From Pseudomonas aestuarii (lineage in GTDB: Bacteria; Pseudomonadota; Gammaproteobacteria; Pseudomonadales; Pseudomonadaceae), in the NCBI RefSeq assembly GCF_027988105.1, contig NZ_JAQJZJ010000007.1, positions 186,001-250,000 of the forward strand: DNA of 64,000 bases, written 5' to 3'. Both the position numbers and the translations under genes were made by a program. Below, piece by piece: positions 1 to 9,940 of the stretch. The notes beneath the pieces are model-generated. The model was given only the letters and a program-made list of their open reading frames with translations. It made no database searches and was not told where the DNA came from. Each line of letters starts with the position of its first letter. The first letter of the stretch is position 1.

Positions 1-909
1 GCCTTGCACGTCGCCCAGCGTGTCCACCCGGACGTGGCCTACGAACTGTCGTTCATTCAGGCCGAGCCCCCGGCCGACGGCGCCTGGCGTCTCCCGGGAG
101 AAGCCTGGCTGGGCAAGCTGGATGGGTTGCACAAGCTCTTCCTGCTTGCCGACGAGCCGCCTGCACCCATGCCCCTGGCCTTGTCCAGCGCGCTCAAGCA
201 CCTGGTGCGTGCTGGTTGCGTGATCGGCGGGATATCCGCCGGGGTCTATCCACTGGCGCAACTGGGCTTGCTCGACGGTTACCGCGCCGCCGTGCACTGG
301 CGTTGGCAGGACGACTTCAGCGAACGTTTCCCCAAGGTCATTGCCACCAGCCATCTGTTCGACTGGGATCGTGATCGCCTCAGCGCATGCGGCGGTCTGG
401 CCGTGCTCGATCTGCTGCTGGCTTTGCTGGCCCGTGATCACGGCGCCGAGCTGGCTGGTGCGGTGTCGGAAGAGCTGGTGGTCGAGCGTATTCGCGAGGG
501 CAGCGAGCGTCAGCGCATTCCGTTGCAGAACCGGTTGGGCTCCAGCCATCCCAAGCTGACCCAGGCGGTGCTGTTGATGGAGGCGAATATCGAAGAACCG
601 CTGACCACCGACGAAATCGCCCAGCATGTCTGCGTCTCGCGGCGCCAGCTGGAGCGCATTTTCAAGCAGTACCTGAATCGGGTGCCCAGCCAGTACTACC
701 TGGAACTGCGCCTGAACAAGGCGCGTCAGTTGCTGATGCAGACCAGCAAGTCGATCATCCAGATCGGCCTGTCCTGCGGCTTCTCCTCCGGGCCGCACTT
801 CTCCAGCGCCTACCGCAACTTCTTCGGCGCCACCCCGCGCGAAGACCGCAACCAGCGGCGCAGCAACAGTCCCTTCGAGCTGACCTCGGCGCCGGTCGAG
901 CGCGGCTGA
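1..909 (+). CDS. argR: ArgR-type AraC/XylS regulator (5' partial)
   Basis: The reading frame is open from the first base, so the N-terminus lies outside the window; 302 codons remain. The N-terminal part is a DJ-1/PfpI-like class I amidotransferase-fold domain (GGISAGVYPLAQLGLLDGY near residue 80), followed by a linker and a C-terminal AraC double helix-turn-helix (about residues 205-290; ISRR-type first helix at CVSRRQLERIFKQYL, second at IIQIGLSCGFSSGPHFSSAYRNFFG). The C-terminus matches my memory of Pseudomonas ArgR, the arginine-responsive activator/repressor of arginine transport and catabolism, nearly word for word. In P. aeruginosa it is the last gene of the aot arginine transport operon, which would lie just upstream. 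Family call is firm; the exact name rests on recalled similarity. Confidence 0.88.
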   Translation, partial: ALHVAQRVHPDVAYELSFIQAEPPADGAWRLPGEAWLGKLDGLHKLFLLADEPPAPMPLALSSALKHLVRAGCVIGGISAGVYPLAQLGLLDGYRAAVHWRWQDDFSERFPKVIATSHLFDWDRDRLSACGGLAVLDLLLALLARDHGAELAGAVSEELVVERIREGSERQRIPLQNRLGSSHPKLTQAVLLMEANIEEPLTTDEIAQHVCVSRRQLERIFKQYLNRVPSQYYLELRLNKARQLLMQTSKSIIQIGLSCGFSSGPHFSSAYRNFFGATPREDRNQRRSNSPFELTSAPVERG

Positions 910-919
910 GGCGGCGCAA

Positions 920-943
920 GGTGGTGGGCATCGGCCCACCACC
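920..943. terminator. Hairpin between convergent argR and K+ channel genes
   Basis: A 10-bp perfect stem (GGTGGTGGGC with GCCCACCACC) closes on a 4-nt loop and sits in the 38-bp gap between two convergent stop codons. It has no clear U-tract on either side, so it is a likely but not classical intrinsic terminator serving both strands. Confidence 0.6.
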
Positions 944-947
944 AGGA

Positions 948-1784
948 TCAGCCTTGATCGACCTGGCGTGGAAACAACGGATTGCCGCAGCGACTGCAAA
1001 ACGCCGCACCGTGCTCGTGAAAATCCTTCGCGCAGCTCGGGCAGTCGTGCCGGTGCTGGTCGCCGCCGCGCATGGCGCTGGCCAGTTCGGCGGTGAAGAT
1101 GCCGGTGGGTACGGCGATGATCGAATAACCCGTGATCATCACCAGGGTCGACAGCGCCTGACCTAGCGCGGTTTTCGGCACTATGTCGCCAAAGCCCACG
1201 GTGGTCAGCGTGACCACCGCCCAGTAGATGCCTTTGGGGATGCTGCTGAAGCCATTTGCCGGTCCTTCGACCACGTACATCAGGGTGCCGAACACCGTGA
1301 CCAGGGTGGCGATGGTGGCGAAGAACACGATGATCTTCTGCCGGCTACCGCGTAGCGCGGTGAGCAGGAAATTGGCCTGGCGCAGGTAGGGGCTGAGCTT
1401 GAGCACCCGGAACACCCGCAGCATGCGGATCACCCGGATGATCAGCAGGTACTGGGCGTCGGCGAACAGCAGGGCGAGGATCGCCGGCAGAATCGCCAGC
1501 AGGTCGATTAAGCCGAAGAAGCTGAAGGCATAGCGCAACGGCTTGGGCGAGCAGTACAGGCGCACCACGTACTCGATGGCGAACAGGGCGGTGAAGCCCC
1601 ATTCGAGGGCTTTCAGCCAGCTGCCATATTGATCGTGAACGCTGCTCACGCTGTCGAGCATCACCACTACCAGGCTGGCCAGGATGGTCAGCAGCAGCCA
1701 GTTGTCGAAGCGTTGCCCGGCGGGGGTGTCGGTGTGGAAGATGATGATGTACAGGCGCTGGCGCCAGTTGTCTGAGCTACTCAT
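948..1784 (-). CDS. Voltage-gated-type potassium channel with C-terminal zinc ribbon
   Basis: This 278-residue inner-membrane protein has a six-transmembrane ion-channel layout. Helices S1-S3 lie in the first 100 residues, then an S4-like segment with regularly spaced arginines (RVIRMLRVFRVLK) and a pore loop with the K+ selectivity filter TVGFGD. A short cytoplasmic tail ends in two CxxC pairs (CPSC and CSRC, 13 residues apart), a probable zinc ribbon. I chose the ATG at 1784 over an upstream TTG at 1820 because homologues begin near the first conserved segment. There is no RCK domain. It is transcribed separately from its neighbours. The role is K+ flux or membrane-potential control by family; gating is unknown. 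Confidence 0.85.
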   Translation of the reverse strand: MSSSDNWRQRLYIIIFHTDTPAGQRFDNWLLLTILASLVVVMLDSVSSVHDQYGSWLKALEWGFTALFAIEYVVRLYCSPKPLRYAFSFFGLIDLLAILPAILALLFADAQYLLIIRVIRMLRVFRVLKLSPYLRQANFLLTALRGSRQKIIVFFATIATLVTVFGTLMYVVEGPANGFSSIPKGIYWAVVTLTTVGFGDIVPKTALGQALSTLVMITGYSIIAVPTGIFTAELASAMRGGDQHRHDCPSCAKDFHEHGAAFCSRCGNPLFPRQVDQG

Positions 1785-1878
1785 GGTGGATTGTGTTTTC
1801 CCTTGCGACACGGCTGGCAACGACTATGCCCGCCAGCCTAGGGAGTTCTGCCGCTGCAATGCAAGCGCTGTGCGGTTG

Positions 1879-2859
1879 TCAGCGTATCGAGCGCCGCCGC
1901 GATCGTTTGATGGCGGCCGCAGTGGGCTGGCGTTTGTTCATAAGCTCGCAGGCGCGGCGCGCTGGCGAGCAGTCGACGGCGGCCTGGCGCAGCACTCGCT
2001 GGCTGGCCTGGATCAGCCAGCAGGCGAGGATGAAGGGCAGGGTCAGTGGCGGCAGGCCGAGGGCGCCGAAACCCGGCTGCAGGAGCAGGGCGAGGCAGAT
2101 TCCCAGCAACGGCGCCCACGGCTGGCGGTGTACCTGGTGCAAGGCGATGGCCGCCAGCGCCGGGTTGTAACCATAGAGGCCGGCGAGGGCGCTGTGCTGT
2201 TCCCCGCCCTGATACAGCGCCAGGCTCAAGCCTGCGGCGGAGCCGAGCAGCGCCCAGAGAGCGGCGCGGCGATCGGCCAGCAGCACACCGAGCCACAGGC
2301 ACAGCCCGGCTAGCGGTTGCTCGAGGAAGATCACCTGACCCAGGCCGCGCAGCAGTGCCTGCAGGATGGCCAGCCAGTCGAGACCATGCGCCGCCGTGAC
2401 TGCGGCGCTGTGCAGCTGCAGTGGCTGCGCCAGCCACAACAGCAGCCAGCTCAGGGCGACGAAGGGCAGGGTGAAGGCCGGCAGCCACTGACGTTCGCGC
2501 ATGCAGCGCATCCAGGCCGCGAGAATCAGGCTGGACAGGCCAGCGCCGAGGATGATCAGCAGTGGCAGCAGCGGCGACCAGCAGAACTGCACGCTGATCA
2601 GCATCCCCAGGAGGATGCCGTTGTAGCCGTATAACCCCGCGACGATATCGGCCTGCGGGTAGTTGCGGCACCGCGCCGTGAGCATGCTGCAGCCACCGCC
2701 GAGCACGGCGGCGCCAAGCAGCTGCGGCGCACCGATGAGGATCGCCAGCACCACCAGCAGGCCGCAGCCGGCGTGGCTGAGCAGGACAATCTGGCTGAAG
2801 CCGTTGAGTAGCGCACGCAAGCCTCGTCGCGCGCGGGGTGGCAGGGACAGCTGGTGCAT
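1879..2859 (-). CDS. Urea transporter (UT/Yut family)
   Basis: The 326-residue polytopic membrane protein carries two copies of the urea-transporter signature, GLYGYNGILLG near residue 77 and GLYGYNPALAA near residue 230. This reflects the internal duplication of UT-family channels, which pass urea down its gradient. The ATG at 2859 is preferred to a TTG 7 codons upstream. The C-terminus is Arg-rich and probably cytoplasmic. The gene lies just beyond the terminator of the gcl-to-pyk operon, and urea is a by-product of the allantoicase and ureidoglycolate lyase encoded 18 kb away, so uptake or release of urea during purine use is a reasonable role. No urease genes are present in the window. 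Confidence 0.88.
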   Translation of the reverse strand: MHQLSLPPRARRGLRALLNGFSQIVLLSHAGCGLLVVLAILIGAPQLLGAAVLGGGCSMLTARCRNYPQADIVAGLYGYNGILLGMLISVQFCWSPLLPLLIILGAGLSSLILAAWMRCMRERQWLPAFTLPFVALSWLLLWLAQPLQLHSAAVTAAHGLDWLAILQALLRGLGQVIFLEQPLAGLCLWLGVLLADRRAALWALLGSAAGLSLALYQGGEQHSALAGLYGYNPALAAIALHQVHRQPWAPLLGICLALLLQPGFGALGLPPLTLPFILACWLIQASQRVLRQAAVDCSPARRACELMNKRQPTAAAIKRSRRRSIR

Positions 2860-2888
2860 GCGCGCTCGGCCTGAATACAAACCTGAAT

Positions 2889-2915
2889 AAAAAAGAGGCG
2901 CCGATCAGGGCGCCT
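2889..2915 (-). terminator. Intrinsic terminator of the gcl-to-pyk operon
   Basis: On the minus strand a 7-bp stem (AGGCGCC/GGCGCCT, 6-nt loop, 2896-2915) is followed by a run of six T (2889-2894). It lies about 160 bp past the pyk stop and just upstream of the urea transporter start, so it should separate the two units. Confidence 0.85.
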
Positions 2916-3075
2916 GGAAGTGTTCTGGCGGTTATGCAGGGGCGGCATAGGGCGCTACTCGCTGCAGGCAGTACTCCGTGGAATTGCCTGGCGGCGCAGA
3001 AAAATGGCAGGTTGTCGCTCCGCTGCGCAGTCGCCCTGCCTCCCAGCCGAACGCCGCCCGGATCGCCCTATGACT

Positions 3076-4491
3076 TCAATGCAGGGTTTCGATCCTCAGG
3101 CTGTTGGTGCTGCCGGGCTGGCCGAAGGGTTCGCCGGCAGTGATCACCAGGGTGTCGCCGCGCTGGGCCATGCCTTGGGCCTGGGCGATTTCCAGGGCGG
3201 TACTGGTGACTTCCTCGACCTTGTGCAGGCGCTCGTTGACCACCGAATAGATGCCCCAGGCCACCGTCAGGCGCCGAGCGGTGTTCAGGTTCGGCGTCAG
3301 GCTGAGGATCGCCGCCGTCGGTCGTTCGCGCGAGGTGCGCAGGCTGCTGGCACCGGACTCGGTGTAATTGACCAGCGCGGCCACCGGCAGAATCGAACTG
3401 ATCCGGCGGATCGCGCAGCTGATCGCATCGGAGGCGGTGGCGTCGGCCTGCGGCCGGCCAACGTCGAGCTGGGCCTGGAAGTCCGGGCCGCTTTCCACCT
3501 GACGAATGATCTTGCTCATCATCTGCACCGCTTCCAGCGGGTAGTCGCCGGAGGCGGTCTCGGCCGACAGCATCACCGCGTCGCTGCCTTCGGCCACGGC
3601 ATTGGCCACGTCGGTAACTTCGGCGCGGGTCGGCGCCGGGGAGAAGCGCATGGACTCGAGCATCTGCGTGGCCACCACCACCGGCTTACCAAGCTGGCGG
3701 CAGGTGCGGATGATGTCCTTCTGGATGCGTGGCACGTTTTCCGCCGGCACTTCCACACCCAGGTCGCCACGGGCGACCATGATCGCGTCGCACAGGCGGG
3801 CGATTTCTTCCAGGTGGATCACTGCCGAGGGTTTCTCGATCTTGGCCATGAGGAAGGCTTTGTCGCCAATCAGTTCACGCGCTTCGATGATGTCTTGCGG
3901 GCGCTGGACGAACGACAGCGCCACCCAATCGACGCCAAGCTCCAGGCCGAAGGCCAGGTCGCGGCGGTCTTTGTCGGTCAGCGGGCTCAGTTGCAGCACC
4001 GCCTCCGGCACATTGACGCCCTTGCGGTCTGACAGTTCGCCGCCAGCGATGACTTCGGTGATCACCGCATCGCTTTGCTTGCTGGTGACTTGCAGGCGCA
4101 GGCGGCCATCGTCGAGCAGCAGGCTCATGCCCGGTTGCAGCGCCTCGATGATTTCCGGGTGCGGCAGGTTGACCCGCTGGGCGTCGCCCGGGGTGCTGTC
4201 CAGGTCCAGGCGCAGGGTCTGACCGCGCTCCAGCATGACCTTGCCTTCGGCGAAGCGGCCGACGCGCAGCTTCGGCCCTTGCAGGTCCATGAGGATGCCG
4301 ATCGGGGTGTTCAGCTGCTGCTCGACTGCGCGAACCCAGTCATAGCGCTGGGCATGGTCGGCGTGTTCGCCGTGGCTGAAGTTGAGGCGAAACAGGTTGA
4401 CCCCGGCTTCGACCAACTGGCGGATGTCGTCCTGGGTTTTGATCGCCGGCCCGAGGGTGGCGAGGATCTTTACTTTCTTGTTCGGGATCAT
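3076..4491 (-). CDS. pyk: Pyruvate kinase
   Basis: Pyruvate kinase (471 residues, normal bacterial length) converts phosphoenolpyruvate and ADP to pyruvate and ATP in the cytosol. The N-terminus KILATLGPA...RLNFSHG, the active-site stretch MAKIEKPSAV with the lysine, and MVARGDLGVEVP are all intact, followed by the C-terminal allosteric domain. Its ATG overlaps the stop codon of ttuD by 4 bp (ATGA), so the two are translationally coupled. As last gene of the glyoxylate-to-glycerate operon it ends the path from tartronate semialdehyde through 2-phosphoglycerate to pyruvate, with enolase supplied elsewhere. This is the ureide-linked isozyme; pseudomonads normally have a second one. Confidence 0.96.
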   Translation of the reverse strand: MIPNKKVKILATLGPAIKTQDDIRQLVEAGVNLFRLNFSHGEHADHAQRYDWVRAVEQQLNTPIGILMDLQGPKLRVGRFAEGKVMLERGQTLRLDLDSTPGDAQRVNLPHPEIIEALQPGMSLLLDDGRLRLQVTSKQSDAVITEVIAGGELSDRKGVNVPEAVLQLSPLTDKDRRDLAFGLELGVDWVALSFVQRPQDIIEARELIGDKAFLMAKIEKPSAVIHLEEIARLCDAIMVARGDLGVEVPAENVPRIQKDIIRTCRQLGKPVVVATQMLESMRFSPAPTRAEVTDVANAVAEGSDAVMLSAETASGDYPLEAVQMMSKIIRQVESGPDFQAQLDVGRPQADATASDAISCAIRRISSILPVAALVNYTESGASSLRTSRERPTAAILSLTPNLNTARRLTVAWGIYSVVNERLHKVEEVTSTALEIAQAQGMAQRGDTLVITAGEPFGQPGSTNSLRIETLH

Positions 4492-5762
4492 TTTTGCTGG
4501 CTCTCGAGAATCAGAATGGCGCGAAAATCGTTGACGTTGGTACGGGTCGGCCCGGTGACGATCAGCGCGTCGAGGGCGGCGAAGTAGCCATAGCCGTTGT
4601 TGTTGTCCAGTTCAAAGCTGCTGCTCAGGCCCAATGCGGCCGCATGCGCGTAACTATCGGGGGTCATCAGGGCGCCGGCATTGTCTTCCGAGCCGTCGAT
4701 GCCGTCGGTGTCGCCGGCCAGGGCGTAGACCCCGGGCAGGCCCTTGAGGCTGTCGGTGAGGCTGAGCAGGAATTCGGCGTTGCGTCCGCCGCGGCCGTTG
4801 CCACGCACGGTGACGGTGGTCTCGCCGCCGGAGAGAATCACGCAGGGTGGCTGGATCGGCTGGCCGTGCAGGACCACCTGGCGGGCGATGCCGGCATGCA
4901 CCTTGGCCACCTCGCGCGACTCGCCCTCCAGGTCGCCGAGGATCAGCGTGGTGAAACCGGCGGCCTCGGCCCTGGCGGCAGCGGCCTCGAGCGATTGCTG
5001 CGGCGCGGCGATCAGCTGGAAGTGGCTGCGCGCGAGGCAGGGATCGCCCGGCTTGACCGTTTCCGAGCGCGGGTCCTGCAGCCAGGCGCGTACGTTCGCC
5101 GGAATCTCGATCTGATAGCGGGCGAGGATCGCCAGGGCCTGGGCCGAGGTGGTCGGGTCGGCCACGGTCGGCCCGGAGGCGATCACCGTGGCCTCGTCGC
5201 CCGGCACGTCGGAAATCGCGTAGGTATAGACGCTGGCCGGCCAGCAGGCCTTGGCCAGGCGGCCGCCCTTGATCGCCGAGAGGTGTTTGCGTACGCAGTT
5301 CATCTCGCCGATGGTGGCGCCGGACTTGAGCAGGGCCTTGTTGATCGCCTGCTTGTCCTTGAGGCCGATGCCATCGGCCGGCAGGGCGAGCAGCGAGGAA
5401 CCGCCACCGGACAGCAGGAAGATCACCCGATCACTTTCCGTCAGGTGGCTGACCAGCTGCAGTACCCGGCGCGCCACCCGTTCGCCGGCGTCGTCCGGCA
5501 CCGGGTGAGCGGCTTCCACCACCTCGATGCGCCTGCAATTGGCGCCGTGCTCGTAGCGGGTCACCACCAGGCCGGTCACTTCGCCCTGCCATTCGCGCTC
5601 GATCACTTCGGCCATGGCCGCGGCGGCCTTGCCGGCGCCGATGACGATGACCCGGCCACTGCGGTCGGCCGGCAGGCAGTCGGCCAGGACCTGGCGCGGA
5701 TGGGCGGCGTCGATGGCGCTGGCGAACAGCTCGCGTAACAGGCTTTGCGGATCGATGGACAT
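4488..5762 (-). CDS. ttuD: Glycerate 2-kinase (MOFRL family; often named hydroxypyruvate reductase TtuD)
   Basis: The 424-residue protein has the GckA/TtuD two-domain layout: an N-terminal Rossmann-like part (VIVIGAGKAAAAMAEV) and a C-terminal MOFRL domain with GGRNAEFLLSL and the acidic loop GDTDGIDGSEDNAGA. Family members phosphorylate D-glycerate to 2-phosphoglycerate; the old label hydroxypyruvate reductase is probably wrong for this family. The ATG at 5762 is preceded by AAGAGAG at ribosome-binding distance, and the in-frame extension upstream runs into a large hairpin. It follows glxR, which supplies D-glycerate, across a 247-bp gap with two palindromic elements, and overlaps pyk by 4 bp. 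Confidence 0.92.
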   Translation of the reverse strand: MSIDPQSLLRELFASAIDAAHPRQVLADCLPADRSGRVIVIGAGKAAAAMAEVIEREWQGEVTGLVVTRYEHGANCRRIEVVEAAHPVPDDAGERVARRVLQLVSHLTESDRVIFLLSGGGSSLLALPADGIGLKDKQAINKALLKSGATIGEMNCVRKHLSAIKGGRLAKACWPASVYTYAISDVPGDEATVIASGPTVADPTTSAQALAILARYQIEIPANVRAWLQDPRSETVKPGDPCLARSHFQLIAAPQQSLEAAAARAEAAGFTTLILGDLEGESREVAKVHAGIARQVVLHGQPIQPPCVILSGGETTVTVRGNGRGGRNAEFLLSLTDSLKGLPGVYALAGDTDGIDGSEDNAGALMTPDSYAHAAALGLSSSFELDNNNGYGYFAALDALIVTGPTRTNVNDFRAILILESQQK

Positions 5763-5792
5763 GACAGGCTCTCTTGTAATCGCGGATTCAAT

Positions 5793-5844
5793 GTCGATTC
5801 TAGTGCGCAGCGTCCGCGAGCGGGCGCTGCGCACTAGAATCGAC
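5793..5844. repeat. 20-bp perfect inverted repeat between glxR and ttuD
   Basis: Positions 5793-5812 and 5825-5844 are perfect reverse complements, with a 12-nt loop that can itself pair (CCG/CGG). There is no T-run on the ttuD side. It sits 31-82 bp upstream of the ttuD start, inside the presumed operon, where it could act as a transcript stabiliser or attenuating hairpin. Confidence 0.8.
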
Positions 5845-5919
5845 CCACCCGGCAGTCAGGCCGTGACACCGCCTGCCGGACAGATCGAAAGGGTTGCCGG
5901 CAGATATTCCACCGGCTGG

Positions 5920-6001
5920 GTAGGATGGGGGGAGCGTAGCGATACCCATCGACTTAGGCATCGATCCTATCGATGGGTAGCGCAGGCTCAACCCATCCTA
6001 C
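5920..6001. repeat. REP-like palindromic element, long two-armed form
   Basis: The ends GTAGGATGGG (5920-5929) and CCCATCCTAC (5992-6001) are perfect inverted copies. Inner arms ACCCATCGA and TCGATGGGT form a second nested palindrome. The same terminal motif recurs at 6945-6979 and, in a GTAGGGTGGA variant, at 7798-7830 and 47185-47266. Confidence 0.75.
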
Positions 6002-6009
6002 GGTTCTGC

Positions 6010-6900
6010 TCACTCGCTGCGGATATTGAAGTTGGCCATGTGCTCCAAGCCTTTGATCAGCGCCGAATGGTCCCAATTGCTGCCGCCGATGGCCGCGCAG
6101 GTGCTGAACACCTGCTGGGCATTGGCGGTGTTGGGCAGGTTCAGGCCCAGCTCGCGGGCACCGGCCAGGGCCAGGTTGAGGTCCTTCTGGTGCAGGCTGA
6201 TGCGGAATCCCGGGTCGAAGGTGCCCTTGATCATGCGCTCGCCGTGCACTTCGAGGATCTTCGAGCCGGCGAAGCCGCCCATCAGGGCCTCGCGCACCTT
6301 GGCCGGGTCGGCGCCGTTCTTCGCGGCGAACAGCAGGGCCTCGGCCACCGCCTGGATGTTCAGGGCGACGATGATCTGGTTGGCCACCTTGGCGGTCTGG
6401 CCGTCACCGTTGCCGCCGACGCGGGTGATGTTCTTGCCCATGGCCTGGAACAGCGGCAGGGCGCGCGCGAAGGCCTGTTCACAGCCGCCGACCATGATGC
6501 TCAGCGAGGCCGCTCTAGCGCCGACCTCACCGCCGGAAACCGGAGCGTCGAGGTAGGCCGCGCCAGTGGCTTTGATCTTCTCGGCGAAGGTTTTGGTCGC
6601 GCTCGGCGAGATCGAGCTCATGTCGATCACCACCTTGTTCGGGCCAACGCCTTCGGCGATGCCTGCGCTGCGGAACAGCACGTCTTCAACGTGCGGGGTG
6701 TCCGGCACCATGACGATGATGAACTCGGCTTCCTGAGCGACTTCTTTCGGGTTGGCCAGGGCGATTGCGCCTGCCGCTAGCAGGTCAGCAGGTGCCGGAT
6801 CGTGGTGGGTCGAGAGGAACAGTTGGTGACCTGCTTTCTGCAGGTTTTCAGCCATGGGCTTGCCCATGATGCCGGTACCGATAAATCCGATTTTAGCCAT
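6010..6900 (-). CDS. glxR: Tartronate semialdehyde reductase (2-hydroxy-3-oxopropionate reductase)
   Basis: This 296-residue enzyme of the beta-hydroxyacid dehydrogenase family reduces tartronate semialdehyde to D-glycerate with NAD(P)H. The N-terminal Rossmann motif GFIGTGIMGKPMA, the substrate-binding DAPVSGGEVGA stretch near residue 120, and the catalytic-lysine segment GDGQTAKVANQ near residue 170 are present. The ATG at 6900 has AGGAGA 9 bp upstream, so the longer in-frame extension is not used. It lies between hyi and ttuD on the minus strand, with REP-like palindromes on both sides, as the third step of glyoxylate assimilation. Confidence 0.95.
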   Translation of the reverse strand: MAKIGFIGTGIMGKPMAENLQKAGHQLFLSTHHDPAPADLLAAGAIALANPKEVAQEAEFIIVMVPDTPHVEDVLFRSAGIAEGVGPNKVVIDMSSISPSATKTFAEKIKATGAAYLDAPVSGGEVGARAASLSIMVGGCEQAFARALPLFQAMGKNITRVGGNGDGQTAKVANQIIVALNIQAVAEALLFAAKNGADPAKVREALMGGFAGSKILEVHGERMIKGTFDPGFRISLHQKDLNLALAGARELGLNLPNTANAQQVFSTCAAIGGSNWDHSALIKGLEHMANFNIRSE

Positions 6901-6944
6901 GAGGTTTTCTCCTGGTGTCGTGATGTCTGGTGAGGCCTGGCTAC

Positions 6945-6979
6945 GTAGGATGGGTATCGCTTCGCTCCACCCATCCTGC
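6945..6979. repeat. REP-like palindrome, short form
   Basis: GTAGGATGGG (6945-6954) and CCCATCCTGC (6970-6979) form a near-perfect inverted repeat around a 15-nt spacer, in the gap between hyi and glxR. It shares its termini with the element at 5920-6001. Confidence 0.75.
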
Positions 6980-6992
6980 GAGCGCTGTATGG

Positions 6993-7775
6993 TCAAACTG
7001 CGTTATGGGTCTTCAGCCAGCCGAGGCCGGCAGCGGTGGTGGTGGCTGGCTTGTATTCACAGCCGATCCAGCCCTGGTAACCGATCCGGTCCAGGTGCTC
7101 GAAGAGGAAGCGGTAGTTGATCTCGCCGGTGCCCGGCTCGTGGCGGCCCGGGTTGTCGGCCAACTGCACATGGTTGATGGCGGCGAGGTTCGCCTCCACG
7201 GTACGGGCCAGATCGCCCTCCATGATCTGCATGTGATAGATGTCGTATTGCAGGTACAGGTTGCTGCTGCCGACCTGCTCGCGAATGGCCAGCGCTTGCT
7301 CGGTGTTGTTCAGGTAGAAGCCGGGGATGTCGCGGGTGTTGATGGCTTCCATGACCAGCTTGATGCCGGCGGCCTGGAGTTTGTCGGCGGCAAACTTGAG
7401 GTTGTCGACGAAGCACTGCGCGACGCTCGCGCCGTCATAACCTGACGGGCGAATGCCGGCCAGGCAGTTGATCTGGCTGTTGCCCAGCACCTGGGCGTAG
7501 GCGATGGCCTGGTCGACGCCGGCACGGAATTCCTCGACCCGATCCGGGTGGCAGGCGATACCACGCTCGCCCTTGCTCCAGTCGCCGGCCGGCAGGTTGA
7601 ACAGCACCTGGGTCAGGCCATTGCTATCCAGACGGGCCTTGATCGCCTCGGCTGGAAAATCATAGGGAAACAGGTACTCGACACCGCTGAAGCCGGCAGC
7701 GGCGGCGGCGTCGAAACGATCCAGGAAATCCACTTCGGTGAACAGCATGGACAGGTTGGCAGCAAAACGGGGCAT
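6993..7775 (-). CDS. hyi: Hydroxypyruvate isomerase
   Basis: The 260-residue TIM-barrel protein of the xylose-isomerase-like family interconverts hydroxypyruvate and tartronate semialdehyde. The N-terminus MPRFAANLSMLFTEVDFLDRF and the C-terminal IGCEYKP with the metal-binding glutamate are typical, and length matches the family. The ATG at 7775 has an AGGAA site; 22 in-frame codons upstream are excluded because they run through a REP-like palindrome. It is the second gene of the operon, 62 bp after gcl, which produces its substrate. Confidence 0.95.
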   Translation of the reverse strand: MPRFAANLSMLFTEVDFLDRFDAAAAAGFSGVEYLFPYDFPAEAIKARLDSNGLTQVLFNLPAGDWSKGERGIACHPDRVEEFRAGVDQAIAYAQVLGNSQINCLAGIRPSGYDGASVAQCFVDNLKFAADKLQAAGIKLVMEAINTRDIPGFYLNNTEQALAIREQVGSSNLYLQYDIYHMQIMEGDLARTVEANLAAINHVQLADNPGRHEPGTGEINYRFLFEHLDRIGYQGWIGCEYKPATTTAAGLGWLKTHNAV

Positions 7776-7797
7776 GGTTGGTTCCTTTATTCGGTGC

Positions 7798-7830
7798 GTA
7801 GGGTGGATCTGCTTCGCGACTCCACCCCAC
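7798..7830. repeat. REP-like palindrome, GTAGGGTGGA variant
   Basis: GTAGGGTGGA (7798-7807) faces TCCACCCCAC (7821-7830) with one mismatch and a 13-nt spacer, in the gcl-hyi gap. It belongs to the same dispersed family as 6945-6979 and 47185-47266. Confidence 0.7.
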
Positions 7831-7837
7831 GGTTGCA

Positions 7838-9613
<1,776 letters not shown>

Positions 9614-9639
9614 TAGCTTGTGCCTCATTTGTTATCAAA

Positions 9640-9649
9640 TTGTATACAA
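9640..9649. promoter_or_regulatory. TTGTATACAA operator candidate upstream of gcl
   Basis: A perfect 10-bp palindrome 27-36 bp upstream of the gcl start, in an A/T-rich stretch that is rare in this genome. Identical or one-base variants occur at 9789, 11331, 17060, 23579 and 23758, each before a purine-catabolic gene. The form resembles sites of FCD-type GntR repressors; the regulator is inferred. Confidence 0.7.
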
Positions 9650-9788
9650 AACATCTGGCATGGATTCTATTCAGAGCATGACTTCGCGGTCAAGATTTTT
9701 TCTGGACTAAGGCCGCTTCGAGCAGAACTCTTTTAAAACGCGTGTTTGAGGGGGGATGCCCCGGGGGAAAGGCGAGCGACGAGCATAT

Positions 9789-9798
9789 ATGTATACAA
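9789..9798. promoter_or_regulatory. ATGTATACAA operator candidate upstream of the HbpS/GlcG-like gene
   Basis: One base from the perfect palindrome, in the 327-bp divergent region between gcl and the HbpS/GlcG-like gene, 143 bp upstream of the latter. A half-like TTGTATTGTAT follows at 9806-9816. The rest of this intergenic region shows no further structure I can name. Confidence 0.55.
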
Positions 9799-9940
9799 AC
9801 GAGACTTGTATTGTATCTGGCTATTGCGTTTTTTGTTTCTGGTGGGATAGTTGGGCGGACTTTGAATGGCCTGGCTGCGCGGCCGGCAACTACGCAGCCA
9901 GGCACCTCGTTTCACCTATTACTCTTAGGAAGGGCTACTC

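Noticed and set aside
1838..2671. 277-codon minus-strand frame overlapping the urea transporter
   Set aside because: Shifted frame within the urea transporter with Arg/Pro/Ala-rich composition; the transporter frame has clear signatures.
4494..5738. 414-codon plus-strand frame
   Set aside because: Antisense to ttuD; composition is that of a reverse reading of the kinase gene.
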